From IMG/VR virus record IMGVR_UViG_3300025266_000021, positions 1 through 36,406 of that record: DNA of 36,406 nt. One strand, 5' to 3'. A program made the position numbers and the translations under genes. A model generated the notes under the pieces. The model was not told where the DNA came from and made no database searches. It saw nothing but the letters and a program-made list of their open reading frames with translations. Shown here piece by piece: positions 1 to 8,103 of this stretch; position 1 is the first letter of the stretch; every line of letters begins with the position of its first letter. This DNA is from a virus.

Positions 1-1742
1 GATCATTAGGCTTGGACTTGTTTCTAGGCTTAGGTACTAGCAGCAAATACTACATTGAATCAGGTCAGGGCTATTACGACATTACGCCGTTAAGGGCCAC
101 CACTGCCGCAGGGGGCGCTACTTTTGCTAAGGTAGCAAATGGCAATTCTGTTTTAACAGTAGCCGATCCTAGTCATGGGGCGGTAAAGGGTGACTTCGTT
201 ACCTTCAGCGGGGCGGCTAGTTTAGGTGCCAACATCACTGCTGCTATACTTAATCAAGAGTATGAGATCGACGATATAGTAGACTCCAACAGCTATAAGA
301 TTAAAGCTCGTGCCGTAGCTTCTGTAGATTCTATAACAGTTAATGGCGTGTATACTCCTACCACCGTAAATGCAGCGGCTGGAGATGGCGGTAATGGTGG
401 GGGCTCTATAAAAGCTGCTTATCAAGTAAGTATAGGACTAAACTCTGCTATATTCGGAACAGGCTGGGGCGCGGGAACTTGGGGCCGAAACACTTGGGGT
501 AGTGCAGCGTCTCTTACCTTGACAGACGTATTGCGTATTTGGACACATGATAACTTTGGCGAAGATTTAATCTTAAATGTCAGAGACGCGGACATATACT
601 TATGGGACGCATCTGCCGCTAATCCTCTTTCTACACGGGCTACGTCTCTCGCAACGCGGGCGACAGCAGCAGGTCTAACGGGCGCACCAACGGTTGCTAC
701 AAAAGTTATTGTATCTGATGTTGACAGGCACGTTATAGCTTTTGGCGCAGATCCTATCACTGCAATCGGCACACAAGATCCACTGCTTATAAGGTTCTCT
801 GATCAAGAAAACGCTATAGACTGGACGCCTACAACCACGAATACAGCGGGCGATCTTCGGTTAGGTTCGGGATCAAAGATAGAAACAGCGGTTGAGACAA
901 GACAACAAATCTTAGTATTTACTGACGTATCTCTTTACTCAATGCAGTTCATAGGCCCACCGTTTACTTTTGGCATTAACATGATATCGGAAAACACCAC
1001 TATACGTGGCCCCTTAGCCGTAGTTGCAGTAGATGATTCTGTGTACTGGATGGGTAAGAACGAGTTCTATATTTATAACGGTGGCGTCCAGAAGCTACCT
1101 TGCACAGTACGTGACTACGTCTTTTCCAGCTTTAACGAAGATCAAGCGGAGAAGTGCTTTGCTTCTTTAAACTCTTCTTTCTCAGAAATCTGGTGGTACT
1201 ATCCTTCTTTAGGTTCAGAAGAAATAAATCGTTACGTTGTTTACAACTACGTGCAGAAAATCTGGTATGTTGGAAATTTAAACAGGACGGCTTGGATAGA
1301 TCGCGGCGTCTACAACCTGCCGATTGCTGCCAGCACTGACAGCTACTTATATAGCCATGAAAAAGGTTCTGATGACGGCAGCACATCTCCTGCTCAGGCG
1401 ATTGCCGCATATATCGAGTCTAGTCAGTTTGACATAGGTGAGGGAGATCAGTTTAGTTTTGTTCGTCGTGTCATACCTGACCTTACATTTAGAAACTCTA
1501 CAGCAAATGTACCTGTCGTTAACATGACACTACAATCTAGTAACTACCCCGGCGGAACCTACACAAATACAGATGCTTCTCCGATAACACGTACCTTCAT
1601 TCCTGTAGAGCAGTTTACACAAGATGCTAACATTCGTCTTAGAGGGCGCTCTATGTCTTTAAAAGTAGACTCGTCCGCTAAAGGAGTGGCTTGGCGTTTA
1701 GGCGCACCTCGAATAGAAATAAGAACCGATGGTCGAAGATAA
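1..1742 (+). CDS. Phage neck/tail protein, P22 gp10-like (5' partial)
   Basis: The frame is open from the left edge, so the N-terminus is missing; the first TTG at 12 is not a convincing start. About 580 residues are visible, rich in aromatic residues, Gly, Ser and Thr and alternating in a beta-strand manner. There are many short W/Y-D/N repeats (for example around WTHDNFGEDLILNVRD and VYWMGKNEFYIYNGG) of the kind seen in beta-propeller virion proteins. The N-terminal YYDITPLR followed by a Gly/Val-rich beta domain resembles proteins annotated in marine podophages as packaged-DNA stabilisation or tail-hub proteins. That resemblance is from memory of the family and was not computed. The protein would sit at the portal-tail junction and keep packaged DNA in place. 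It ends in TAATG, so it is translationally coupled to the next gene. A tail-fibre or tail-tubular protein is the main alternative. Confidence 0.6.
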   Translation, partial: SLGLDLFLGLGTSSKYYIESGQGYYDITPLRATTAAGGATFAKVANGNSVLTVADPSHGAVKGDFVTFSGAASLGANITAAILNQEYEIDDIVDSNSYKIKARAVASVDSITVNGVYTPTTVNAAAGDGGNGGGSIKAAYQVSIGLNSAIFGTGWGAGTWGRNTWGSAASLTLTDVLRIWTHDNFGEDLILNVRDADIYLWDASAANPLSTRATSLATRATAAGLTGAPTVATKVIVSDVDRHVIAFGADPITAIGTQDPLLIRFSDQENAIDWTPTTTNTAGDLRLGSGSKIETAVETRQQILVFTDVSLYSMQFIGPPFTFGINMISENTTIRGPLAVVAVDDSVYWMGKNEFYIYNGGVQKLPCTVRDYVFSSFNEDQAEKCFASLNSSFSEIWWYYPSLGSEEINRYVVYNYVQKIWYVGNLNRTAWIDRGVYNLPIAASTDSYLYSHEKGSDDGSTSPAQAIAAYIESSQFDIGEGDQFSFVRRVIPDLTFRNSTANVPVVNMTLQSSNYPGGTYTNTDASPITRTFIPVEQFTQDANIRLRGRSMSLKVDSSAKGVAWRLGAPRIEIRTDGRR

Positions 1743-2035
1743 TGTCCAGAAACCTATCTATACCATACTTCCCCAACTCCCCTCAAGAGTACAGCCAACA
1801 GTATACAGCCGAGGTTGTCAGAGCATTTTCTTTGTATGTTCAGCAGATGCAGAACCCCGGAGAGGGCCGTAATACGTTTGGGGTATTTACAAATTTACAG
1901 ACGGATGACTCTGGTTTAGAAACAGGGGCTATCTTTAACCATGACGGTTATGTTAAAATAACGGAAACTAATAACCCTCACGTCCGAGGATCGGCAGGGA
2001 CAGGCCAAGTTGGACAAGTATCGGTGGTGACATAA
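1742..2035 (+). CDS. Small hypothetical virion-region protein (97 aa)
   Basis: The ATG at 1742 overlaps the TAA of the neck gene (TAATG), which sets the start; the open frame continues upstream to a 1691 ATG, but that start would overlap the previous gene by 52 bases. The product begins MSRNLSIPYFPNSPQEYSQQ and has no signal peptide or membrane segment. The C-terminal half is Gly/Thr/Val-rich and ends in a VGQVSVVT strand-like tail. I do not recognise a family. Its position between the neck protein and the next small gene, with coupled overlaps on both sides, suggests a minor structural or assembly protein. Confidence 0.75.
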   Translation: MSRNLSIPYFPNSPQEYSQQYTAEVVRAFSLYVQQMQNPGEGRNTFGVFTNLQTDDSGLETGAIFNHDGYVKITETNNPHVRGSAGTGQVGQVSVVT

Positions 2036-2163
2036 TGAGTAAAAAACCTGAAGATAAAAGAGAAAATGTTTTGCTGATAGACTTAAAGAAAGTCTTGGAG
2101 GCAAAGAGAGTTGACGCAGCAGTTGCTGTTGTTGGTCCTCCTCCCGCATCAGGAGAATCGTAA
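2035..2163 (+). CDS. Small hypothetical protein (42 aa)
   Basis: This small gene is bracketed by two TAATG overlaps: its ATG at 2035 shares a base with the stop before it, and its TAA at 2161-2163 shares a base with the next ATG. The product begins MSKKPEDKRENVLLIDLKKV and ends in a PPPASGES tail. It has a charged N-terminus, a short amphipathic helix and no membrane segment. An AGGAG motif near its end serves as the ribosome-binding site of the next gene. The two exact couplings are the main evidence that it is real. Function is unknown. Confidence 0.65.
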   Translation: MSKKPEDKRENVLLIDLKKVLEAKRVDAAVAVVGPPPASGES

Positions 2164-3173
2164 TGGCTGAAACTTCTTCTTTTGGTTCTAACTTTATGAG
2201 CGGTCTACGCTCACTAGGAAGCCAACTTAAAAATGATTTTAATCATCAGACAGGAAGAAATAAGTACACGGGGGCTGCTCTAGACGACTTTAATGCTCGT
2301 TCTAAACCTCGTCTTGATAGCATAGAAAATTCCAAGACAGGTAAAGGTAGGGTGGCAGACATACGAGCCAGAAACCAACGTCAGAGAGATAAGAGGGCAG
2401 CGGCAGAGGAAGCGGAAGCAGCAACAGGAGCTGTAGAGGAAACAGATTTAAGCGCATTTGCAGCGAACAAGAAACGCTACGATGACTACCTTGCCCAGAA
2501 GAAATCTGACGAAGATACTAAAATTAAAATGGATCGTGCAAGAATGATGTACGAGCGTCAGAATAGAGGCGCTGGTCCTGTGCCTCGTCAGATGCAGGGG
2601 CTTAATCAATTTAGAAATCCCCAGATGCGTCGTATGATGGCCCCCGGTACAGGTGGCTCTGGAGTACAGCCGGGTTTAAACACACCGCCGCCAATGCAAG
2701 ACAGACGAGGTTACCAGCCAGCAGTGATGCCCAGACGACAACCCATGCCACAGAACCCAGCGTCTAGCCCTGCGTTTAGGTATGCGGGTCAAAACTATGA
2801 TAGGCTAGGTGGTCAGCAGCGCATGTATGATCGCCCCGGTGAGATGATGAGCCAAAGAGAGAGGCAAGGCGTTAGGGATATACGTGATGATATGGATCGG
2901 TCAGAACGCTTTCGGCCCATGCCCATGCCGGGTCCGGGCTTTGGGCAACAAGGTGGTCAACAAGGAATCGCCTCATTAATACAAAATATGATGAGTAACA
3001 AAGGTGGTGGCAGAACAGCACCACAGCCACAGATGCCTAGATATCAGACTATGAGGCCACAGGCACCCAGCAGGGGTAGACCTATGCAGAGTTACGGGGG
3101 TAAGGGCGCAGGGCAGACTATGCCACAACAAAGTGATTTTGGACGTATGCTTGCGAATAGGTTCGGAGGGTAG
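2163..3173 (+). CDS. Met/Gln/Arg/Pro-rich hypothetical protein, probably virion-associated
   Basis: This 336-aa protein has a ribosome-binding site (AGGAG, 8 nt before the ATG) and a TAATG coupling upstream. Residues about 1-130 are charged and helical, with a KRAAAEEAEAATGAVEE segment. From about 135 to the end it is of low complexity, rich in Met, Gln, Arg, Pro and Gly, with many RRMMAPG-, PMPMPGPG- and QQGGQQG-like stretches, and so is probably disordered. No enzymatic motif or membrane segment is visible. The composition resembles unstructured internal or scaffold-type phage proteins, but the role is an inference from position. GGAGGG at its end acts as the ribosome-binding site for the EF-hand protein. 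Confidence 0.7.
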   Translation: MAETSSFGSNFMSGLRSLGSQLKNDFNHQTGRNKYTGAALDDFNARSKPRLDSIENSKTGKGRVADIRARNQRQRDKRAAAEEAEAATGAVEETDLSAFAANKKRYDDYLAQKKSDEDTKIKMDRARMMYERQNRGAGPVPRQMQGLNQFRNPQMRRMMAPGTGGSGVQPGLNTPPPMQDRRGYQPAVMPRRQPMPQNPASSPAFRYAGQNYDRLGGQQRMYDRPGEMMSQRERQGVRDIRDDMDRSERFRPMPMPGPGFGQQGGQQGIASLIQNMMSNKGGGRTAPQPQMPRYQTMRPQAPSRGRPMQSYGGKGAGQTMPQQSDFGRMLANRFGG

Positions 3174-3176
3174 TCA

Positions 3177-3524
3177 ATGACTGGGTTTGATAAAGCTGAC
3201 CTTGATAGCAACGGCCACATAGACAAGGCCGAATGGGATAAGCTTGCTTGGGAAGACAAGCGCCGTCAGATGGACGACGAAGATCACAAGCGAGATGCTC
3301 AGTTACGGATGACGTGGTTTGCTCTGTCTGGCATGGTACTTTACCCTTTGATTATTCTGACCTGTTCGATTCTTGGGTTTGATACTGCGGCAAAGTTAAT
3401 TACTGATATAGCCTCAATATACATTGTGAGTGTTTCAGGTCTGTGCGCCGCGTACTTTGGCTTTAATGCTATGAACAAAAAGGCGTCAGCTCCTGTGTCT
3501 ACATCAAAGGTGATGGATAAATGA
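3177..3524 (+). CDS. EF-hand loop membrane protein of the lysis cassette
   Basis: The start follows GGAGGG, which overlaps the previous stop. In this 115-aa protein, residues 8-19 form a textbook EF-hand calcium-binding loop: D8-L-D10-S-N12-G-H14-I-D16-K-A-E19, with acidic or amide ligands at loop positions 1, 3, 5, 9 and 12, Gly at 6 and Ile at 8. A charged helix follows, then two hydrophobic segments at about 44-67 and 74-99, and a polar tail. The protein is therefore predicted to be membrane-anchored with a short cytoplasmic or periplasmic EF hand. It overlaps the holin by ATGA and is followed by the endopeptidase, so a role in lysis (accessory holin, holin regulator) is a reasonable inference. 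A single EF hand may need dimerisation, or may be only a calcium-responsive motif. Confidence 0.75.
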   Translation: MTGFDKADLDSNGHIDKAEWDKLAWEDKRRQMDDEDHKRDAQLRMTWFALSGMVLYPLIILTCSILGFDTAAKLITDIASIYIVSVSGLCAAYFGFNAMNKKASAPVSTSKVMDK

Positions 3525-3979
3525 TTACTCTACTCGGAAGTTTACTAGGGTTTGGAACTTCATTCCTGCCAGAGGTTTTAAACTACTTCAGGGCAGGTCA
3601 AGAGCATAAGCATAACCTTGAGCGGATGTCGCTTGAGATGGACATGATGGCTCGGCGCAATGAGTTAAAGCTGGACATCTTAGACAAACAGGCTGGCATC
3701 AAGGAAACCGAGAGTTTATATAAACATGATAGCATGGATGCAGGAGGTTTTATTAACGCACTACGAGGTAGTGTCAGGCCTGTCATCACTTATGTTTTTT
3801 TTAGCCTTTTCGTTGCCATCAAGATAACAGCACTAATGGCCCTGATGGATTCGGGAACAGACTTTGGTAAGTCTTTGTCTCTGATCTGGGATGATTCAAC
3901 CAGCGGCTTGTTCGCTGCAATAGTAAGTTTTTGGTTCGGCGGTAGAGCCGTATCTAAGTATATGAAAGTAAAACCATGA
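3521..3979 (+). CDS. Holin, 3-TM (GTA holin-like)
   Basis: This 152-aa protein has an N-terminal hydrophobic stretch (about 1-17), a charged helical middle with the motif EHKHNLERMSLEMDMMARRN, and two further membrane segments at about 88-113 (VRPVITYVFFSLFVAIKI) and 128-145. The Gly-Phe-Ile-Asn-x-x-Arg-x-x-Val-Arg-Pro sequence just before the second segment is typical of the Holin_3TMs family, known from gene transfer agents and many marine phages. Holins form lesions in the inner membrane and release the endolysin. The ATGA overlaps on both sides place it in one translational unit with the EF-hand protein and the endopeptidase, a standard lysis cassette. Confidence 0.85.
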   Translation: MITLLGSLLGFGTSFLPEVLNYFRAGQEHKHNLERMSLEMDMMARRNELKLDILDKQAGIKETESLYKHDSMDAGGFINALRGSVRPVITYVFFSLFVAIKITALMALMDSGTDFGKSLSLIWDDSTSGLFAAIVSFWFGGRAVSKYMKVKP

Positions 3980-4428
3980 CATATAAATTAGGAAACCGTA
4001 GTAATGATCGCCTGGATGGTGTTGACCCTAGTATGCAGACTGTTGTTCGTGCAGCAATAGGTCGATCTGAGCAGGACTTTAGTGTGATCTGTGGGCTAAG
4101 AACTCGCAAAGAACAGGAAGCTCTTGTAGCTAAAGGTGCCAGCCAGACTATGAAGTCCAAGCACCTTGGCGGCTTTGCGGTAGATTTAATGGCCTACATC
4201 GATGGCGGCAGATGGGAACTAAACCTGTATGATGAGATTGCTGATGCTATGAAAGAGACTGCAAAAGAACTTGGCGTCAAGATACGCTGGGGTGCGGCTT
4301 GGCATATAGATGATTTTGGCGAATACGAAGGCACTGCTGAAGAAGCGATGAATGAGTATGTTGACCTACGAAGATCACAGGGTCGAAGGCCGTTTATTGA
4401 TGCACCGCACTTTGAGTTGATGGATTAA
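3976..4428 (+). CDS. Endolysin: M15-type peptidoglycan endopeptidase
   Basis: This 150-aa protein matches the small M15C/VanY-like L-alanyl-D-glutamate or D-Ala peptidases in length and motifs. SKHLGGFAVDL gives the zinc ligands H63 and D70 (SxHxxGxAxD), and the C-terminal DAPHFEL gives the third ligand, H145. RTRKEQEAL at about 42-50 matches the conserved 'GxRTxxEQ' region of the family. It should cut the peptide stems of the host wall at the end of infection. It has no signal peptide, so it depends on the holin encoded just upstream, with which it overlaps (ATGA). Confidence 0.9.
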   Translation: MTYKLGNRSNDRLDGVDPSMQTVVRAAIGRSEQDFSVICGLRTRKEQEALVAKGASQTMKSKHLGGFAVDLMAYIDGGRWELNLYDEIADAMKETAKELGVKIRWGAAWHIDDFGEYEGTAEEAMNEYVDLRRSQGRRPFIDAPHFELMD

Positions 4429-4441
4429 ATTTTTCGTGTTA

Positions 4442-4457
4442 AAGTTCAGTTGAACTT
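4442..4457 (+). repeat. Short inverted repeat before the 389-aa virion gene
   Basis: AAGTTCA-GT-TGAACTT is a perfect 7+7 palindrome with a 2-base centre, in the 41-base gap between the endolysin and the next gene. It lies just before that gene's GGAG ribosome-binding site. It has no T-run, so it is not a normal terminator. It could be a protein-binding site or a weak RNA hairpin that sets the level of the downstream genes. Confidence 0.45.
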
Positions 4458-4469
4458 CTGGAGATAGTT

Positions 4470-5639
4470 ATGGTCTTACCACTGTTATTAAGTATGGGTC
4501 TCCCTGCACTGGCTGGTACAGGCGCACTTGGCGGTTATATGGCTAGCCTTTCTGTTCCAATGTTATCTGGACTAGGGGCTGGTTTGGGTGGTTTCGTACA
4601 GACTGGTGATATAGGTAAAGGCATACAAACTGGGCTAATGGCTGGTTTGGGCGGTAAGATTATGGGAGGTCTGACTAATTCAGCAGCTCCCGCAGCAATA
4701 CAAAGTGGCGCTGCTAGCGCTGTCGTCCCCCCACAGTCTGGATTTATAGATAATCTTTTCAGCAAAGGGGCACCAGCATCTTCTGTTGTTAGCGGGCCTT
4801 CATCTCAGTTAGGCACAAAGATTCTTGGAGCTACTGGTGCCAATACCCCTCTTCCGTTTGTAAATACAGCTAACGCCACTAATCCAGCTACTAAAGGTGG
4901 CGCTTTCAACGCTGCTCAACAAGGGTTTATGCCCGGTTACATGGCGCAAACCATGACCGATGCTCAGTTGATGGAGCAGGAAGCTAAGAAAAGAGCGGCG
5001 GAAAAAGCAAAAGGCGACACTACAGTGCCGATGCCGAATCCAATGCGCAGGACTTATAACCCTAATCCTTACGCTTCTGGTGGTGGAGAGGGTTCGTACT
5101 TCCAATATCAAAGACCGCCAAGAGCAGATGGTTCTGAGGTTAAGCCCCCCTATACTTATGCAGATGGTGGCCTAATGGGTCTACGTCGAATGGCTGAAGG
5201 TGGTGAAGCTGAAGCAGATCAAATGATGGCACAGAGTGGCATGAACGAAAAAGATGTTATTGTCAGTGCCATAGAAGCTATTAAAGGAATGTCTGAGCAG
5301 CCAGAAATTGTTCTGGCAATGTTTGTTCAGAAATACGGCGAGGACGCACTACGTGATCTTGTCGGGCGCGTACAGTCGGGAGAGTTAGATGAGACTGTGC
5401 AGCGTTTTGAAGAAGGTGACAAAGGTATGGTGCGTGGCCCCGGCGATGGTTCGGGTGTAGACGACATGGTTCCTGCGACACTTGAAGGGGAGCAAGATGT
5501 ACTCTTGTCTGATGGGGAATTTGTTTTGAGGAAGAACACAACTGATGCGCTTGAGAAGGCATATGGTGGTGGGTTCCTTGATGTTGTTAACCGCGCTGAA
5601 GAGGAAGCTCCGGAGAAACTCCAACAAATGGTGGGATAA
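4470..5639 (+). CDS. Gly/Ala-rich virion protein with DGEFV motif
   Basis: This 389-aa protein is preceded by GGAG 6 nt before the ATG. Residues 1-75 are a Gly/Ala/Leu-rich hydrophobic region (GALGGYMASLSVPMLSGLG and similar) resembling glycine-zipper or membrane-active segments. The middle is Pro/Asn-rich, and YADGGLMGLRRMAEGGE follows at about 230. The C-terminal third has VPATLEGEQDVLLSDGEFVL followed by a GGGFLDVVN segment. That motif is widespread in phage tail, tape-measure and internal proteins of aquatic phages, usually as 'ml.pGEfvi.k'. I infer a structural or ejection-related virion protein. It lies just before the T7 gp13-like gene, so it may travel with the internal virion set. 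Confidence 0.65.
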   Translation: MVLPLLLSMGLPALAGTGALGGYMASLSVPMLSGLGAGLGGFVQTGDIGKGIQTGLMAGLGGKIMGGLTNSAAPAAIQSGAASAVVPPQSGFIDNLFSKGAPASSVVSGPSSQLGTKILGATGANTPLPFVNTANATNPATKGGAFNAAQQGFMPGYMAQTMTDAQLMEQEAKKRAAEKAKGDTTVPMPNPMRRTYNPNPYASGGGEGSYFQYQRPPRADGSEVKPPYTYADGGLMGLRRMAEGGEAEADQMMAQSGMNEKDVIVSAIEAIKGMSEQPEIVLAMFVQKYGEDALRDLVGRVQSGELDETVQRFEEGDKGMVRGPGDGSGVDDMVPATLEGEQDVLLSDGEFVLRKNTTDALEKAYGGGFLDVVNRAEEEAPEKLQQMVG

Positions 5640-6053
5640 TTGAGAGTCAGCTTGGTGCCTTCAGAGGCGGTAAGGCAAGTATGGAAGGATGTTGAAAGTA
5701 TACTAAAGAAGAGCGTAGCCACAGTTAAAGACAAAGCAGAGATGATTGATGTCTTGAGCGGAGTACTTAATGGCACTTATGTTCTTTGGGTTGTAATGGA
5801 TGAAGATGACAGTCTTATAGCTGCATTTACCACAAGACTTATCGTATACCCTCAACGGAAAGCATTGGCCTTGGATTGGGTAGGCGGAACGCGCATGAAA
5901 GAATGGGAAGATCAGTTGATCGACACTATGCGTAAGTACGGAAATGAGTTAGAATGTAGTCATCTAGAGGGCTACGGCAGAAAAGGTTGGGGTAGATCGT
6001 TAAAGAAATACGGTTTCTACCCTGAGTATATAGCGTACCGAATGGAGTTATAA
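5640..6053 (+). CDS. GNAT-fold protein, T7 gp13-like internal virion protein
   Basis: This 137-aa protein starts at a TTG directly after the previous stop (TAATTG); no better upstream start exists, and the next ATG would remove a quarter of the domain. The C-terminal half (WVGGTRMKEWEDQLIDTMRK, then EGYGRKGWGRSLKKYGF and YIAYRMEL) is the pattern of the acetyltransferase-like phage proteins to which T7 gp13 (138 aa) belongs. The almost identical length and the following run of three large proteins mirror T7 genes 13-14-15-16. T7 gp13 is needed for assembly of the internal core or ejection proteins. Whether this one binds acetyl-CoA cannot be told from the sequence. Confidence 0.7.
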   Translation: MRVSLVPSEAVRQVWKDVESILKKSVATVKDKAEMIDVLSGVLNGTYVLWVVMDEDDSLIAAFTTRLIVYPQRKALALDWVGGTRMKEWEDQLIDTMRKYGNELECSHLEGYGRKGWGRSLKKYGFYPEYIAYRMEL

Positions 6054-6054
6054 T

Positions 6055-8103
6055 ATGGGCAAAGGCAGTTCGCAGGCACCAACGGAAAGCACCATCCGTC
6101 AAACTAATTTACCTGAGTACGCTGACCCGTACTTTCGCAGGATGTTGCAGGGTGCCGAAGATTCGACGCAGCCTTATCAGGACGATCTTAGTCGCCCTAT
6201 TTACGACGATGATCAGAACATAACTGGTTTCGAGCAAGAGAGTACCTACATGCCCTACCAAGGTGAGCGCATAGCGTCATCTGATATGTACGGGGATATC
6301 ATGGGTTCTCGCGCTATGACGCGAGGTATTGCTCAGTCTGGTATTGCTGGAATGCCTCAAGCTCAAGCCGCTGCCCAAGCTGGTATGGACATGCAGGCGG
6401 AAGCACTAGGTGGCCTACGTGGTCTAGCTAACTACAATACTGGTCAGTTTGATGCCCAATCGGTAGACCCTTACTCTGGATTTCAAGCTGCTGATACCTC
6501 TGACTTTGCTAATCAATTTAGTATGTCTGATACCTCTGACTTTGCTAATGAGTTCCAAGCGTTCGACCCAAATCAATACTCAGGTTTTGAGCAAGCTCAA
6601 GCAAACTCTATGATGGACGAGTTCCAGTCAGTAGACCCTAACTCTATGATGAACGAATACCAGATGGCTAACTTCTCTCCGTCTGGACAGTTTAATCAAT
6701 ATGACTTTAGAAACCCATCAGAGTTTAGTAACTTTGGTGTGAGAGATGACTTTAACTACAGCGGCTTCGGCTTTGATCCTACACGTCAGTTCGGCACTGC
6801 CGAGGCTAACAGATACATGTCACCCTACATGGACGCTGTTGTAGCAGATCAGAAGTCTCAAGCTATACAAGACTTTGAAAGACAGGGTGCAAGCCGTGAC
6901 GCAGCAGCAGTACAAGCTGGTGCATTTGGTGGATCAAGGCAAGCAGTACAAGAATCTTTAGCCGAGGAATCACTACAAGACAGGCTTAGAAGTATTGGTG
7001 CTTCTGGCACTCAGTCTGCATTTGAGCAGTCAGCGCAGCAATTTGAGCGTGATCGTGCTGCACAAGAACGTCAGCTTGGTATGCAAGTTGGTGAGTTCGG
7101 CAGGGTTCAATCAGGTCTTGCGTCAGAGCAAGGTCGTGTCGATGCACTTAGAATGCAAGAGCAGTCACAACGTGAGTTCCGTCAAGCAGATGAGTATGCA
7201 CGTTCTGGAAACATGGAAGCAGCAGAAGCAGCCAGAGTACAGGCTGCAAACACAGCAGAACTTGCACGTACGCAAGCTGGTATGGCTGGTGAGATGGGCA
7301 GAACACAAGCTGGTCGTGTGGGCGAGAACGCTCGTATGGATAATATGTACCAGCAGGAAGCAGCTAGAACACAGGCCGCAAGAGCTAACGAGCAAGCTCG
7401 CTTAGATGATTTCCTTCGTATGGAAATGGGAAGAGTTCAACAAGCAGAGGCGTCCGAGAACGCTCGCATGGATAGTATCATGCAGCAAGAAGCTGGCAGG
7501 GTCCAATCTAGTAGGGTAGGAGAGCTTGGCAGAGCGCAAGGCATGACAGCTAACGAGCTTGCTAGAGTTCAATCTAGCAGAGTAGGTGAACTTGGTAGAG
7601 CGCAAGGTTTAACAGCCAGTGAGATGGCGCGTATCCAACAATCCGAAGCTGGAGAACTTGCCAGAACTCAAGGCATAGATGTTAGCGAAGCTGCAAGAAC
7701 ACAGCAAGCAAGAGAAGCATCCCGTCAATTCGGCGCAGGTCAAGGTCTCGCTGCCTATCAAGCTATAGGTTCTGGAGCAAGCAATCTAGCTGGGCTGGGT
7801 TCAGGTCTTGCAGGGTTAGGGCAGCAACAACGTGCTGCTGACATTCAGGGCGCACAGCTACTCGAAGCTACTGGTCGTGATATTCGCGCAGAAGATCAAG
7901 CGCGTCTCGATATGTCGTATGAAGACTTTATTCGCCAACGTGATTACCCAATGTCACAGTACCAGCAGATGGCAGGTATCTTGCGCGGTGTCCCAGTAAC
8001 TCCCAATGTGAATGAGCAAAGGTTTGCTTCTTATAATCCTGCGCAGCAAGCTCTTGGTGCAGGTATATCAGGGCTTGGTCTTTATAAGGGTCTTACATCA
8101 TGA
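6055..8103 (+). CDS. Internal virion protein with 19 hendecad repeats (gp14 position)
   Basis: This 682-aa protein starts 1 base after the previous stop. Residues about 1-110 are polar. About 138-240 is a Phe/Tyr/Asp/Asn-rich zone with degenerate repeats (DTSDFANQF, DTSDFANEF, QYSGF). About 255-340 is helical and Gln/Ala-rich. Residues 346-554 form 19 uninterrupted 11-residue repeats with Glu at position 2 in all copies and Arg at position 5 in 18. A Gly/Ala/Leu-rich tail follows. Its place after the gp13-like gene suggests an ejection protein corresponding to T7 gp14, although it is more than three times longer and I see no direct sequence match. Hendecads form nearly straight helical bundles, which would suit a trans-periplasmic conduit. 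It overlaps the next gene (ATGA). Confidence 0.7.
   Translation: MGKGSSQAPTESTIRQTNLPEYADPYFRRMLQGAEDSTQPYQDDLSRPIYDDDQNITGFEQESTYMPYQGERIASSDMYGDIMGSRAMTRGIAQSGIAGMPQAQAAAQAGMDMQAEALGGLRGLANYNTGQFDAQSVDPYSGFQAADTSDFANQFSMSDTSDFANEFQAFDPNQYSGFEQAQANSMMDEFQSVDPNSMMNEYQMANFSPSGQFNQYDFRNPSEFSNFGVRDDFNYSGFGFDPTRQFGTAEANRYMSPYMDAVVADQKSQAIQDFERQGASRDAAAVQAGAFGGSRQAVQESLAEESLQDRLRSIGASGTQSAFEQSAQQFERDRAAQERQLGMQVGEFGRVQSGLASEQGRVDALRMQEQSQREFRQADEYARSGNMEAAEAARVQAANTAELARTQAGMAGEMGRTQAGRVGENARMDNMYQQEAARTQAARANEQARLDDFLRMEMGRVQQAEASENARMDSIMQQEAGRVQSSRVGELGRAQGMTANELARVQSSRVGELGRAQGLTASEMARIQQSEAGELARTQGIDVSEAARTQQAREASRQFGAGQGLAAYQAIGSGASNLAGLGSGLAGLGQQQRAADIQGAQLLEATGRDIRAEDQARLDMSYEDFIRQRDYPMSQYQQMAGILRGVPVTPNVNEQRFASYNPAQQALGAGISGLGLYKGLTS
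7090..7716 (+). repeat. In-gene 33-bp (11-residue) repeat array, 19 copies
   Basis: These 209 residues (346-554 of the 682-aa protein) split without gaps into 19 units of 11. Examples are GEFGRVQSGLA, AELARTQAGMA, GENARMDNMYQ and NELARVQSSRV. The consensus is x-E-x-A/G-R-hydrophobic-Q/D-x-x-x-A/V. Glu at position 2 is invariant, and Arg at position 5 is lost only in the third unit. Two neighbouring units (GELGRAQGMTA and GELGRAQGLTA, separated by one unit) are nearly identical in protein and DNA, showing recent duplication. Confidence 0.9.

Noticed and set aside
1132-1410. Minus-strand frames under the neck protein and other virion genes
   Set aside because: They lie fully inside well-supported genes on the other strand, lack start signals and have no recognisable protein character.
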